NCBI RefSeq assembly: GCF_000444875.1
Contig: NC_021985.1
Span: forward strand, 2,737,535 to 2,801,534
Length of the DNA: 64,000 nucleotides
Source: Streptomyces collinus Tu 365
GTDB lineage: Bacteria; Actinomycetota; Actinomycetes; Streptomycetales; Streptomycetaceae
Direction of reading: 5' to 3'
A program made the translations under genes and the position numbers. The number at the start of each line of letters is the position of its first letter. Within the stretch, counting starts at the first letter, position 1. Shown here piece after piece: positions 26,202 to 34,753 of the stretch. The notes beneath the pieces were generated by a model. That model saw only the letters and a program-made list of their open reading frames with translations, was not told where the DNA came from and did not search any database.

Positions 26202-26273
26202 CCTTGCCGCCCGCCCGGCCGCCCGCCCGGAAAAGAAGTTGCCCGGCGCCGGGGCCGAGCGGAGCATGCTGCG

Positions 26274-27548
26274 GTGCCCGCACTCCTGCCCGACCTCGCC
26301 CCCTGGAAAGCCTCCGCCGACTTCCGCAGGCTGTGGGCCTCCGGCCTGATCAGCAACTTCGGCAGCTTCCTGACCTTCGTCGCGCTGCCGGTGCAGCTCA
26401 AGGACCTGACCGGCTCCGCGGCGGCGGTGGGCGCCGTCGGCGCGGTGGAACTGATCCCGCTGATCGTCTTCGGGCTGTACGGCGGCGCGCTCGCCGACGC
26501 CCTGGACAAGCGGCGGCTGATCGTGTGGACGGAGGCGGGACAGGGCCTGCTCAGCGCCGCCCTGCTGGTGAACGCGCTGCTCCCCGGGCCCGCCGTGTGG
26601 CCGCTGTACGTGGTGGCGGCGCTCTCCTCCGCGCTGGTGTCGGTCCAGCGGCCCGCGCTGGACTCGCTGCTGCCGCGGATCGTGGCCCACGAGCACCTGC
26701 CCGCCGCCGCCTCCCTGAACTCGCTGCGCTGGACCGTGGGCGGGGTGGCCGGTCCCGCGGTCGCGGGGGTGGTCGTCGCCTACGCGGGCCTGGGCTGGGC
26801 CTACGCCGCCGACCTGCTGACCTTCGCGCTGTCGCTGGTATTCGTCGTCCGCATCGCGCCCTCCCCCGCCTCGCACGAGGCGGCCAGGCCGGATCTGCGG
26901 GCCGTCGCGGAGGGTGCCCGCTACGCCTGGAGCCGCAAGGAACTCCTCGGCACCTACGCGGTCGACCTCGCGGCGATGTTCCTGGCCATGCCGCTGGCCG
27001 TGCTGCCGTTCCTCGCCGACGAGCTGCACGCCGCGTGGTCGCTCGGACTGATGTACGCGACCTTCCCGCTGGGCGCGCTGCTGGTCAGCGCGACGAGCGG
27101 CTGGACCTCGCGGGTGCACCGGCACGGCCGCATGGTGGTGCTGTCGGCCGCGCTGTGGGGCCTGGCGGTCACCGCGGCGGGTCTGGTCGGCGACGTCTGG
27201 CTGGTGCTGCTGCTCCTGACCGTGGCCGGCGCCTGCGACATGGTCAGCGGGATCTTCCGGGGCGCGATGTGGAACCAGACGATCCCCGACGAGCTGCGCG
27301 GCCGCCTCGCCGGTATCGAGCTGCTGTCCTACTCGGTGGGACCGCAGCTCGGCCAGGTCCGCTCCGGCGGTGTCGCCGCCTGGGCGGGCGTGCGGACGTC
27401 CGTGTGGTCGGGCGGGGCGCTCTGCGCGGGCGCGATGGGGCTGCTGGCCCTGTGCCTGCCCGGACTGATGACCTACGACGCCCGGACCAACGCGCACGCG
27501 GTGCGGCTGCGCGAGCAGCGCGCCGCGACCGCGCCCGCGCGGGTGTGA
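26274..27548 (+). CDS. MFS exporter (EntS/MFS_3-like)
   Basis: The 424-residue protein has about twelve helices. It starts FRRLWASGLISNFGSFLTFVALPVQ, the MFS_3 (enterobactin exporter EntS-like) opening, and contains ALADALDKRRLIV after helix 2. NSLRWTVGGVAGPAVAGVVV in helix 5 is also typical. The substrate is unknown; no siderophore genes are adjacent. GTG 26274 has GGAG nine bases upstream. It ends one base before the convergent gene at 27549. Confidence 0.85.
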   Translation: MPALLPDLAPWKASADFRRLWASGLISNFGSFLTFVALPVQLKDLTGSAAAVGAVGAVELIPLIVFGLYGGALADALDKRRLIVWTEAGQGLLSAALLVNALLPGPAVWPLYVVAALSSALVSVQRPALDSLLPRIVAHEHLPAAASLNSLRWTVGGVAGPAVAGVVVAYAGLGWAYAADLLTFALSLVFVVRIAPSPASHEAARPDLRAVAEGARYAWSRKELLGTYAVDLAAMFLAMPLAVLPFLADELHAAWSLGLMYATFPLGALLVSATSGWTSRVHRHGRMVVLSAALWGLAVTAAGLVGDVWLVLLLLTVAGACDMVSGIFRGAMWNQTIPDELRGRLAGIELLSYSVGPQLGQVRSGGVAAWAGVRTSVWSGGALCAGAMGLLALCLPGLMTYDARTNAHAVRLREQRAATAPARV

Positions 27549-27785
27549 TCAGTCGTCCCCGGCGCTCTGGCCGCCCCCCTTGGCGTCGTGCCAGCGGGGG
27601 TCGGTCTCCCACTCCAGGTTGCGTTCCTGGGCGATCTCCATCGCGCGCTGCGCCTCCTGCGGGCTCGCGTAGGGACCGAAGCGGTCCTTGCCCGGACAGT
27701 CCGGGCCCTCCTCGACCTTCTTGTGCTCCAGGCAGTAGTACCACTCGCCCGGTTTACCGACGGTGCGCTTCTTGAACAGGGCCAT
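27549..27785 (-). CDS. Small conserved actinobacterial protein (SPOR-like fold possible)
   Basis: The 78-residue product contains [13 protein letters not shown], then [12 protein letters not shown] and [17 protein letters not shown]. The [13 protein letters not shown] element resembles the F/YGPFxxxxEAxxxA core of SPOR-like repeats, but that is a weak match. It has no signal peptide. ATG 27785 follows GAGAGGAG. It is divergent from map, 58 bases away. Confidence 0.75.
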   Translation of the reverse strand: MALFKKRTVGKPGEWYYCLEHKKVEEGPDCPGKDRFGPYASPQEAQRAMEIAQERNLEWETDPRWHDAKGGGQSAGDD

Positions 27786-27843
27786 GAACTGCTCCTCTCG
27801 CCATCGACATGTTCCCCCGAGCCCGCTGGTTAGACTCGCTGAC

Positions 27844-28701
27844 ATGTCCGCCCAGTCGCTGCTCGTACCAGGGGAACTCTCCCCCACCCGCCCGGTACCC
27901 GGGAACATCCGCCGCCCCGAGTACGTCGGCAAGCCCGCGCCGGCGCCGTACACCGGTCCGGAGGTGCAGACCCCGGAGACCGTCGAGGCGATGCGCGTCG
28001 CCGGCCGCATCGCCGCGCAGGCGATGGAGGAGGCCGCGAAGATCATCGCGCCCGGTGTCACCACGGACCAGCTGGACCAGGTCGCCCACGCGTACATGTG
28101 CGACCACGGCGCCTACCCGTCCACGCTCGGCTACCGGGGCTTCCCGAAGTCGCTGTGCACCTCGGTCAACGAGGTCATCTGCCACGGCATCCCGGACTCG
28201 ACGGTCCTCAGGGACGGCGACATCGTCAACCTGGACGTCACGGCGTACATCGGCGGGGTGCACGGCGACAACAACGCCACCTACCTGGTGGGTGACGTGG
28301 ACGAGGAGTCCCGGCTGCTGGTGGAGCGGACCCGGGAGTCGCTGAACCGGGCGATCAAGGCGGTCAGGCCGGGCCGGCAGATCAACGTCATCGGCCGGGT
28401 CATCGAGTCCTACGCCAAGCGGTTCGGCTACGGCGTCGTCCGTGACTTCACGGGTCACGGGATCAGCTCCTCGTTCCACTCCGGCCTGATCATCCCGCAC
28501 TACGACAGCCCGCACGCGACGACCGTGATGCAGCCGGGGATGACCTTCACGATCGAGCCGATGCTGACGCTGGGCAGCCACGAGTACGACATGTGGGACG
28601 ACGGCTGGACGGTCGTGACCAAGGACCGCAGGCGGACGGCCCAGTTCGAGCACACGCTGGTCGTGACGGAGACCGGGGCGGACATCCTCACCCTGCCGTG
28701 A
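27844..28701 (+). CDS. map: Methionine aminopeptidase, type I
   Basis: The 285-residue enzyme removes N-terminal Met from nascent proteins. The dinuclear metal ligands are visible: Asp in NLDVTAY, Asp in HGDNN, His in TGHGI, Glu in TIEPML and Glu in QFEHTL. The ~40-residue N-terminal extension containing PRPEYVGKP is the SH3-binding-motif type found in actinobacterial MetAPs. TAGACT lies seven bases before ATG 27844 and there is no RBS, so translation is probably leaderless. A hairpin terminator follows. Confidence 0.95.
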   Translation: MSAQSLLVPGELSPTRPVPGNIRRPEYVGKPAPAPYTGPEVQTPETVEAMRVAGRIAAQAMEEAAKIIAPGVTTDQLDQVAHAYMCDHGAYPSTLGYRGFPKSLCTSVNEVICHGIPDSTVLRDGDIVNLDVTAYIGGVHGDNNATYLVGDVDEESRLLVERTRESLNRAIKAVRPGRQINVIGRVIESYAKRFGYGVVRDFTGHGISSSFHSGLIIPHYDSPHATTVMQPGMTFTIEPMLTLGSHEYDMWDDGWTVVTKDRRRTAQFEHTLVVTETGADILTLP

Positions 28702-28746
28702 CGGCCCGCCGGCGCGCCGGCCACCCGTCCCGTCGAAGCCCGTCCC

Positions 28747-28783
28747 GTCGAAGCCCGTCCCGGCGTCCGGGGCGGGCTTCGAC
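28747..28783 (+). terminator. Terminator after map
   Basis: A 17-bp stem (28747-28763 with 28767-28783; arms begin GTCGAAGCCCG and end CGGGCTTCGAC) with a CGT loop and one G-T pair. A short direct repeat of the left arm (GTCGAAGCCCGTCCC) precedes it. Confidence 0.75.
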
Positions 28784-28814
28784 GCACATCCGGGGGCGGG
28801 CTCCTGATGTTTTT

Positions 28815-28852
28815 CCGACATCCTGTCGGTAAAGTTACCGACAGCAGGTCGG
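28815..28852 (+). promoter_or_regulatory. Cluster of TGTCGG inverted repeats before haem oxygenase
   Basis: TGTCGGTAA (28824-28832) and TTACCGACA (28835-28843) form a perfect 9-2-9 palindrome. A further CCGACA at 28815-28820 and GGTCGG at 28847-28852 extend the pattern, so half-sites alternate in orientation across 38 bases. TAAAGT (28830-28835) within the palindrome could be the -10. This looks like cooperative repressor binding. It does not match the iron-box consensus. Confidence 0.6.
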
Positions 28853-28869
28853 CAAACGGAGGAGAGTCC

Positions 28870-29517
28870 ATGGAGTCGTTCTCGACCGTGATCCGCACGG
28901 CGTCCCACGAGCAGCACGTGGAGGCGGAGACCTCGACGTTCATGGGCGACCTGCTCGGCGGCCGGCTCGGCGTGGCCGCGTTCGCCCGCTACACCGAGCA
29001 GCTGTGGTTCGTCTACGAGGCCCTGGAGAGCACCGCCGGGCGGCTGGCGGCGGACCCGGTGGCCGGGCCCTTCGTCCGGCCGGAACTGCTGCGAATGCCC
29101 GCGCTGGAGCGGGACCTGGCGCACCTGCGGGGTCCGGGGTGGCGCTCGACGCTGTCCGCCCTGCCCGCGACCCGTGCGTACGCCGACCGGGTCCGGGAGT
29201 GCGCCGAGGGCTGGCCCGGCGGGTACGTCGCCCACCACTACACCCGCTACCTGGGCGACCTCTCCGGCGGCCAGGTCATCCGGGACCGCGCGGAGCGCAC
29301 CTGGGGCTTCGCACGCAAGGGCGACGGCGTCCGCTTCTACGTCTTCGAGGACATAGCCAACCCGGCCGCGTTCAAGCGCGGTTACCGCGAACTGCTGGAC
29401 GCCGTCGAGGCGGACGAGCTGGAGCGGCAGCGGATCGTGGCGGAGTGCCGCCGGGCGTTCGACCTGAACACCGGGGTCTTCCGCGCCCTGGGCGCGGAGT
29501 TCCCGCTGAGCGCGTAG
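28870..29517 (+). CDS. hmuO: Biliverdin-producing haem oxygenase
   Basis: The 215-residue enzyme opens haem to biliverdin, CO and Fe2+. The proximal His lies in ASHEQHVEAE near residue 13-16 and the distal helix is RYLGDLSGGQ near 131-140, as in HmuO. Length and the absence of a signal or tail anchor fit a soluble bacterial enzyme. AGGAGAG precedes ATG 28870. The nearby efe operon, which includes a DyP-type peroxidase proposed to act on haem, suggests an iron acquisition neighbourhood. Confidence 0.93.
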   Translation: MESFSTVIRTASHEQHVEAETSTFMGDLLGGRLGVAAFARYTEQLWFVYEALESTAGRLAADPVAGPFVRPELLRMPALERDLAHLRGPGWRSTLSALPATRAYADRVRECAEGWPGGYVAHHYTRYLGDLSGGQVIRDRAERTWGFARKGDGVRFYVFEDIANPAAFKRGYRELLDAVEADELERQRIVAECRRAFDLNTGVFRALGAEFPLSA

Positions 29518-29529
29518 GCCGGACGCGGC

Positions 29530-30174
29530 CTAGCGCTCCAGGAGGACGCGGCCGCCGATCTCCACCCAGCCGTTCGGCTGCGGTGCGGTCAGGATCTGCG
29601 AGCCCCTGCCCTGGGTGATGTTCAGGGCGCGGCCGAGCCGGTCGGTCAGGAGCAGCGCCGCGGCGCCGGTCGCCTCGTCCTCCTCGATGCCGTCGTCGCG
29701 GCCGGGGAAGGCGCGGGCGCGGACCCGGCCGGCCGCCTCGTCCTCCCAGGCCCAGGCGTACAGCCACGCGCCGGGCGGCGGGACGGTCAGGGCGTCGACC
29801 TCGGCGGCGGTGGCGAACTGGCGCAGGGTGCGGGGCGGCACCCACTCCGCGCGGGCCTCGATCCAGCTGAACTCGCCGTCGAGGCGGGCGCCGACCTCCC
29901 CGGCGGGCGTGACCAGTTCGGGCACGTCCAGCAGCCAGGCCGTGCCCACGCAGGGGTGGCCGGCGAAGGGCAGCCGCAGGGTGGGCGTGTAGATGTCGAT
30001 CACTCCGCGCTCGGGGTCGTCCACGAACACGGTCTCGCTGAACCCGAGCTTCGCGGCGAGCTCCTGCCGGTCGTCCCGCCCGGGCAGCACCGAGCCGTCC
30101 CGCACGACACCGAGTTCGTTGCCGTAGCCGCCGTTCGGCGCGCAGAAGACGCGGAGTACGTCGTAATCAGTCAC
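29530..30174 (-). CDS. PhzF-family isomerase-like protein
   Basis: The 214-residue protein has the PhzF/diaminopimelate epimerase fold: an FSETVFVDD segment with the catalytic Glu, LPFAGHPCVGTAWLL, and EEDEATGAAALLL plus QGRGSQI near the end. It is shorter than PhzF (about 280), with abbreviated loops, and starts MTDYDVLRVFCAPNGGYGNELGV instead of the usual FTxxPFxGNP. The reaction is unknown. GTG 30174 diverges from efeO, so its expression may respond to the iron boxes between them. Confidence 0.82.
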   Translation of the reverse strand: MTDYDVLRVFCAPNGGYGNELGVVRDGSVLPGRDDRQELAAKLGFSETVFVDDPERGVIDIYTPTLRLPFAGHPCVGTAWLLDVPELVTPAGEVGARLDGEFSWIEARAEWVPPRTLRQFATAAEVDALTVPPPGAWLYAWAWEDEAAGRVRARAFPGRDDGIEEDEATGAAALLLTDRLGRALNITQGRGSQILTAPQPNGWVEIGGRVLLER

Positions 30175-30232
30175 TCCGGAATTGAAACACCGCCCCCCGT
30201 GAGAGCTGAATCACGACCCCGCCGGGCGGTAC

Positions 30233-30271
30233 TGAGGTAAGCCTCAGGTAAGTTAGGGCAGCCTCACCACA
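30233..30271 (+). promoter_or_regulatory. Two tandem iron boxes (DmdR1/IdeR-type) before efeO
   Basis: Bases 30233-30251 (TGAGGTAAGCC...) and 30253-30271 (TTAGGGCAGCC...) each match the 19-bp actinobacterial iron box TTAGGTTAGGCTMACCTAA at about 14 positions, by eye. They sit back to back, 32 bases before efeO. Iron-loaded DmdR1 would repress the operon, and possibly the divergent PhzF-like gene. Confidence 0.75.
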
Positions 30272-30302
30272 CCGCACCACACCGGATCCGCTGGGAGCCT
30301 GC

Positions 30303-31439
30303 ATGCGAGCCGTCCGACTGACCGTCACCGCCGCCACCGCCGTGGCCGCCCTGACCGCCCTCTCGGCCTGCACCGCGAAGAGCGACGCCGCCGACGGCGA
30401 CGCGATCCGGGTGACCGCGGCCGACGCCACGTGCGAGACCTCCACCAAGTCGGTACCGGCCGGGCAGGTCACGCTGAAGATAGAGAACAAGGGCTCGAAG
30501 GCCACCGAGGTCGAGATCCTGTTCCCGGACGACCGGATCGTCTCCGAGAAGGAGAACATCGGCCCCGGCACCAAGTACACGCTGACCGCCGAGGTGAAGG
30601 CCGGCGCCTACGAGATCGCCTGCCGCCCCGGCATGAAGGGCCACGGCGTCCGGCAGAAGCTCACCGTGACCGGCGGCGGCGCGACCGCCGGGCGCGACCC
30701 GCGGCTCGACAAGGCCGTCGCCGACTACCGCCAGTACGCGCAGGACCAGGCCGACCGGACGCTGCCGCTCGTCGGGACCTTCGTGAAGGCCGTCAAGGAC
30801 GGCGACCTGGCGGCCGCCAGGAAGGCGTACGCGCCCTCGCGCCTCGGCTGGGAGCGCACCGAGCCGGTCGCCGAGTCCTTCGGCGACATCGACCCCAAGG
30901 TCGACGTCCGCGAGGACGGCCTGGAGGACGGCCAGAAGTGGACCGGCTGGCACCGTCTGGAGAAGGCCCTGTGGGCCGACAAGAAGATCGGTGCCGAGGA
31001 GAAGACCCTCGCCGACCGGCTGGTCACCGACCTGAAGGACTGGCAGGAGCGGGTCGGCAAGGCCGAGATCACCCCCTCGTCCATGGCCAACGGCGCCAAG
31101 GAGCTGCTCGACGAGGTCGCCACCGGCAAGGTCACCGGTGAGGAGGAGCGCTACTCGCACACCGACCTGGTCGACTTCAAGGGCAACGTCGAGGGCGCGC
31201 AGAAGGCGTACGACCTGCTCAAGCCGGTCGCCTCGAAGAACGACCCGGCGCTGGCCAAGGAGCTGGACAAGCAGTTCACCGCGCTCGACACGCTGCTCGA
31301 CAAGTACCGCTCCGACAAGAACTCCTACGACTTCGTCTCCTACGACAAGCTCACCAAGGACCAGACCAAGGAGCTGTCGGACGCGGTCAACGCCCTCGCG
31401 GAGCCGCTGTCCAAGCTCGCCGCCGCGGTCGTGAAGTAG
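30303..31439 (+). CDS. efeO: Iron uptake system lipoprotein EfeO
   Basis: The 378-residue protein has a lipoprotein signal with lipobox LSAC (Cys near 23), a cupredoxin-like domain (about 35-125, with CETSTKSVPAGQVTL) and a C-terminal imelysin-like M75 domain containing the HxxE motif HRLE in GWHRLEKALW. EfeO captures extracytoplasmic iron for the EfeU permease. It is the first gene of an operon with efeB 11 bases downstream, and iron boxes precede it. Confidence 0.94.
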   Translation: MRAVRLTVTAATAVAALTALSACTAKSDAADGDAIRVTAADATCETSTKSVPAGQVTLKIENKGSKATEVEILFPDDRIVSEKENIGPGTKYTLTAEVKAGAYEIACRPGMKGHGVRQKLTVTGGGATAGRDPRLDKAVADYRQYAQDQADRTLPLVGTFVKAVKDGDLAAARKAYAPSRLGWERTEPVAESFGDIDPKVDVREDGLEDGQKWTGWHRLEKALWADKKIGAEEKTLADRLVTDLKDWQERVGKAEITPSSMANGAKELLDEVATGKVTGEEERYSHTDLVDFKGNVEGAQKAYDLLKPVASKNDPALAKELDKQFTALDTLLDKYRSDKNSYDFVSYDKLTKDQTKELSDAVNALAEPLSKLAAAVVK

Positions 31440-31450
31440 GAAGGACGGGC

Positions 31451-32731
31451 ATGACCGAGACCCAGGACACCACCACCGCCTCCCCCGCGGGCTCCCCGTC
31501 CCGCCGTGCGCTGATCGGCTGGGGCGGTGCCGGGCTCGCGCTCGGTGCCGTCGCGGCCGGCGGTGCCGTGGCCGCGACCCGGGCCGGTGACGACGCCGAC
31601 CCCGCCGCCGCCGAGGCGGGCGGTGCCGTCGCGTTCCACGGCGCCCATCAGGCGGGCATCGCCACCCCGGTCCAGGACCGGCTGCACTTCGCCGCGTTCG
31701 ACGTGAAGACCGACGACCGCGCCGAGTTCGTGCGGATGCTGAAGGACTGGACGGCCGCCGCCCGCCGGATGACCGCCGGTCACGCGGTCGGCGAGGGCGC
31801 GTACGGCGGACTGGCCGAGGCACCGCCGGACGACACCGGCGAGGCCCTGGGGCTCGCCCCCTCCCGGCTGACGCTGACGATCGGGTTCGGACCGTCCCTG
31901 TTCGAGCGGTTCGGGCTGGCCGGCAAGCGGCCCGCGGCCCTGGTCGACCTGCCCAGGTTCGCGGGCGACAACCTCGACCGGACCCGCACCGGCGGCGACC
32001 TGTGCATCCAGGCCTGCGCGGACGACCCCCAGGTCGCCGTGCACGCCATCCGCAACCTGGCCCGCATCGGCTTCGGCAAGGTCGCCATCCGCTGGTCCCA
32101 GCTCGGCTTCGGCAAGACGTCCTCCACCACCCCGGACGCCCAGACGCCCCGCAACCTGATGGGCTTCAAGGACGGCACCCGCAACATCGCGGGCACCGAG
32201 ACGGACCGGCTGAAGAAGTTCGTGTGGGTCGGCGACGGCGACGGCGGCAAGGGCGAGTCCTGGATGACCGGCGGGTCCTACCTGGTCGCCCGCCGCATCC
32301 GGATGAACATCGAGACCTGGGACCGGACCTCGCTGCAGGAGCAGGAGGACGTCTTCGGCCGCGACAAGGGCGAGGGCGCCCCGGTCGGCAGGGCCAAGGA
32401 GCACGACAAGCCGTTCCTGAAGGCGATGAAGCCGGACGCGCACGTGCGGCTCGCGCACCCCGACTCCAACAACGGGATCACCATCCTGCGCCGGGGCTAC
32501 TCCTTCACGGACGGCACGGACGGCCTCGGCCGCCTCGACGCGGGCCTGTTCTTCCTGGCCTACCAGCGCGACGTCCGCAAGGGATTCATCCCGCTGCAGC
32601 GGCAGCTGTCGGCGAAAGACGCGCTCAACGAGTACATCCAGCACGTGGGTTCGGCGGTCTTCGCGGTCCCGCCCGGCGTCCGGGACAAGGACGACTGGTG
32701 GGGCCGGACGCTGTTCTCCGAGGAGGCGTGA
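31451..32731 (+). CDS. efeB: Tat-exported DyP-type haem peroxidase EfeB
   Basis: The 426-residue protein has a Tat signal (SRRALIGWGGAGLALG, residues 18-33) and a DyP-type fold. The GxxDG motif is GFKDGTRN with the distal Asp and Arg, and the proximal His lies in RLAHPDSNNGITILRRGYSF. EfeB oxidises ferrous iron for EfeU or, in one proposal, extracts iron from haem. It lies between efeO and efeU in a tight operon. Confidence 0.94.
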   Translation: MTETQDTTTASPAGSPSRRALIGWGGAGLALGAVAAGGAVAATRAGDDADPAAAEAGGAVAFHGAHQAGIATPVQDRLHFAAFDVKTDDRAEFVRMLKDWTAAARRMTAGHAVGEGAYGGLAEAPPDDTGEALGLAPSRLTLTIGFGPSLFERFGLAGKRPAALVDLPRFAGDNLDRTRTGGDLCIQACADDPQVAVHAIRNLARIGFGKVAIRWSQLGFGKTSSTTPDAQTPRNLMGFKDGTRNIAGTETDRLKKFVWVGDGDGGKGESWMTGGSYLVARRIRMNIETWDRTSLQEQEDVFGRDKGEGAPVGRAKEHDKPFLKAMKPDAHVRLAHPDSNNGITILRRGYSFTDGTDGLGRLDAGLFFLAYQRDVRKGFIPLQRQLSAKDALNEYIQHVGSAVFAVPPGVRDKDDWWGRTLFSEEA

Positions 32732-32734
32732 CCC

Positions 32735-33610
32735 GTGTTCTCCAACTACCTGATCGGCCTGCGCGAGGGCCTGGAAGCCAGCCTCGTCGTCTGCATCCTG
32801 ATCGCCTACCTGGTCAAGACCGGCCGCAGGGACGCCCTGAAGCCGATCTGGATCGGCATCGGCATCGCCGTCGCCATCGCCATGGGCTTCGGCTGCGCCC
32901 TGGAGTTCGGCTCCCAGGAGCTCACCTTCGAGGCGCAGGAGGCGCTCGGCGGCTCGCTGTCCGTCATCGCCGTCGGCCTGGTGACCTGGATGGTGTTCTG
33001 GATGCGGCGCACCGCCCGGCACCTGAGGTCCGAACTGCACGGCAAACTGGACGCGGCCCTCGCCATGGGCACCGGCGCGCTGGTCGCCACCGCGTTCCTG
33101 GCCGTCGGCCGGGAGGGCCTGGAGACCGCCCTGTTCGTGTGGGCCTCGGTGCACGCCGCCTCCGACGGCACCCCGCGCCCGCTGGTCGGCGTGGCCCTCG
33201 GCCTGGCCACGGCCGTCCTGCTCGGCTGGCTGTTCTACCGCGGCGCCCTGAAGATCAACCTGGCCAAGTTCTTCACCTGGACCGGCGGGATGCTGGTGGT
33301 GGTCGCGGCGGGCGTGCTGGCGTACGGCTTCCACGACCTCCAGGAGGCCAACTGGATCCCGGGCATCGCCGACCTGGCCTTCGACATCAGCGGCACGATC
33401 CCGCCGGACAGCTGGTACGGCACCCTGCTCAAGGGCGTCTTCAACTTCCAGCCCGACCCGACCGTCGTGCAGCTGGCGGTGTGGGCGCTCTACCTGGTGC
33501 CGACCCTGGCCGTCTTCCTGGTCACGCCCGAGTTCCTCGCCCGGCTCAAGGGCGGCGGGCGGAGCACGGCCGCTCCGGCGGCCGAGGAGCGGGTCCCGGC
33601 CGCCGAGTGA
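32735..33610 (+). CDS. efeU: Iron permease EfeU (FTR1 family)
   Basis: The 291-residue protein has seven predicted helices. The two REGLE iron-transport motifs of the FTR1 family are present: LREGLEAS in helix 1 and GREGLETALF in helix 4. GTG 32735 starts three bases after the efeB stop. Together with EfeO and EfeB it forms the complete ferrous/ferric uptake system; gene order is O-B-U rather than the enterobacterial U-O-B. Confidence 0.94.
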   Translation: MFSNYLIGLREGLEASLVVCILIAYLVKTGRRDALKPIWIGIGIAVAIAMGFGCALEFGSQELTFEAQEALGGSLSVIAVGLVTWMVFWMRRTARHLRSELHGKLDAALAMGTGALVATAFLAVGREGLETALFVWASVHAASDGTPRPLVGVALGLATAVLLGWLFYRGALKINLAKFFTWTGGMLVVVAAGVLAYGFHDLQEANWIPGIADLAFDISGTIPPDSWYGTLLKGVFNFQPDPTVVQLAVWALYLVPTLAVFLVTPEFLARLKGGGRSTAAPAAEERVPAAE

Positions 33611-33709
33611 CGGCGGGGGCCGACGGTACCGAGTGCGTGAACCGGCCACCCGCGCGTGTTCCCGTCCCGGTAGGGTTCGCCTCCGGAAAGGGGAGGGTGA
33701 AGGCACTTC

Positions 33710-34702
33710 ATGAGCAGGGATCGCGGTCGTCGTGGGCTCCGTCGGCGTGACCGGAACGCACTCATAGCGGCCTCGCTGACCGCTTTGTCGATGACGGCGA
33801 GCGGATGCGTGGTGGTGCACGGCGAGCGCGAGGTACTGCCCGCCACCAGCCGCGCCGAGGCCGCCAAGGCGCTCGTGCGGTTCACGGACGCCTACAACAG
33901 GGCCGACAAGGCCTACGACCGCTCCCTGGACGCGGGGCAGGTCACCGGCGCTCTCGCCGACATCGACGGGGCCCGGCTGAAGGCCGGGCACGTCAACCAC
34001 CCTTCCGGCAACCCCCGGCACACCCCGCTGGAGCTGACGGACGCGCACTTCACGATCCCCGCCAAGGCCGGCTGGCCCCGCTGGTTCGTCGCGGACGCCA
34101 AGGGCAACGTGGGGGGCGGCGCCCGCTGGCTGCTGGTGTTCACCCGCCACGGCCTCGGCGAGCAGTGGAAGGTCGCCTATCTGACGCTGGTGGCGCCCGG
34201 CGCCGTACCGGAGTTCAGGAAGGACGCGGACGGGTTCGCCGAGACCGTCCCCGCGGACGCCCCGGGCCTCGCCGTGCCGCCCGCCGGCCTGAGCAGGGCC
34301 TACGCGCGCTATCTGCGGGACGGCGGGAAGACCTTCGCGGACGGCCGGAGCACCAGCGCGCTGCGCGCGGACCGCGCGCGGCGGGCCAAGAAGCCGGGTC
34401 TGGTGCGGCAGTTCATCGACGAGCCGCTGACCCGCGGCGACTACGCGCCGCTCGCGCTGCGCACGGCGGACGGCGGGGCGCTGGTCTTCTTCACCACGCA
34501 CCACTTCGAGAAGCAGACCGCCGCCGCGGGCACCTCGGTGCCGGTCCCGAACAAGGACGTGCAGGCCCTGACCAAGGGCGAGGTCAAGCAGTCGCTGACG
34601 CTGGAGATCGTCTCCAACGAGGCCGCCCTCGTCCCGGCGGGCAGCGGCCCGGTGTCGATCGTGGGCCAGGTGCGGGGGCTGACGGCCGCGCAGGGCGAGT
34701 AG
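33710..34702 (+). CDS. Putative lipoprotein of unknown function
   Basis: The 330-residue product has an arginine-rich N-region, a hydrophobic stretch and a lipobox TASGC with Cys near 33. The mature part is unrecognised, mixed alpha/beta, with AEAAKALVRFTDAYNRADKAYDRSLD (helical) and GARWLLVFTRHG. A purine-rich GGGGAGGGTGAAGG precedes ATG 33710, and TAGGGT about 35 bases upstream may be a -10, so it probably has its own promoter although it follows the efe operon. No function is assigned. Confidence 0.75.
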   Translation: MSRDRGRRGLRRRDRNALIAASLTALSMTASGCVVVHGEREVLPATSRAEAAKALVRFTDAYNRADKAYDRSLDAGQVTGALADIDGARLKAGHVNHPSGNPRHTPLELTDAHFTIPAKAGWPRWFVADAKGNVGGGARWLLVFTRHGLGEQWKVAYLTLVAPGAVPEFRKDADGFAETVPADAPGLAVPPAGLSRAYARYLRDGGKTFADGRSTSALRADRARRAKKPGLVRQFIDEPLTRGDYAPLALRTADGGALVFFTTHHFEKQTAAAGTSVPVPNKDVQALTKGEVKQSLTLEIVSNEAALVPAGSGPVSIVGQVRGLTAAQGE

Positions 34703-34753
34703 GCCCGCCCGGGACCTCGACGGCCCGCTCGCGGGAGGGGGCGCCCGCGCGGC

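Noticed and set aside
31340..34504. 1054-codon open frame on the minus strand
   Set aside because: It is antisense to efeB, efeU and the lipoprotein gene, with no domain content.
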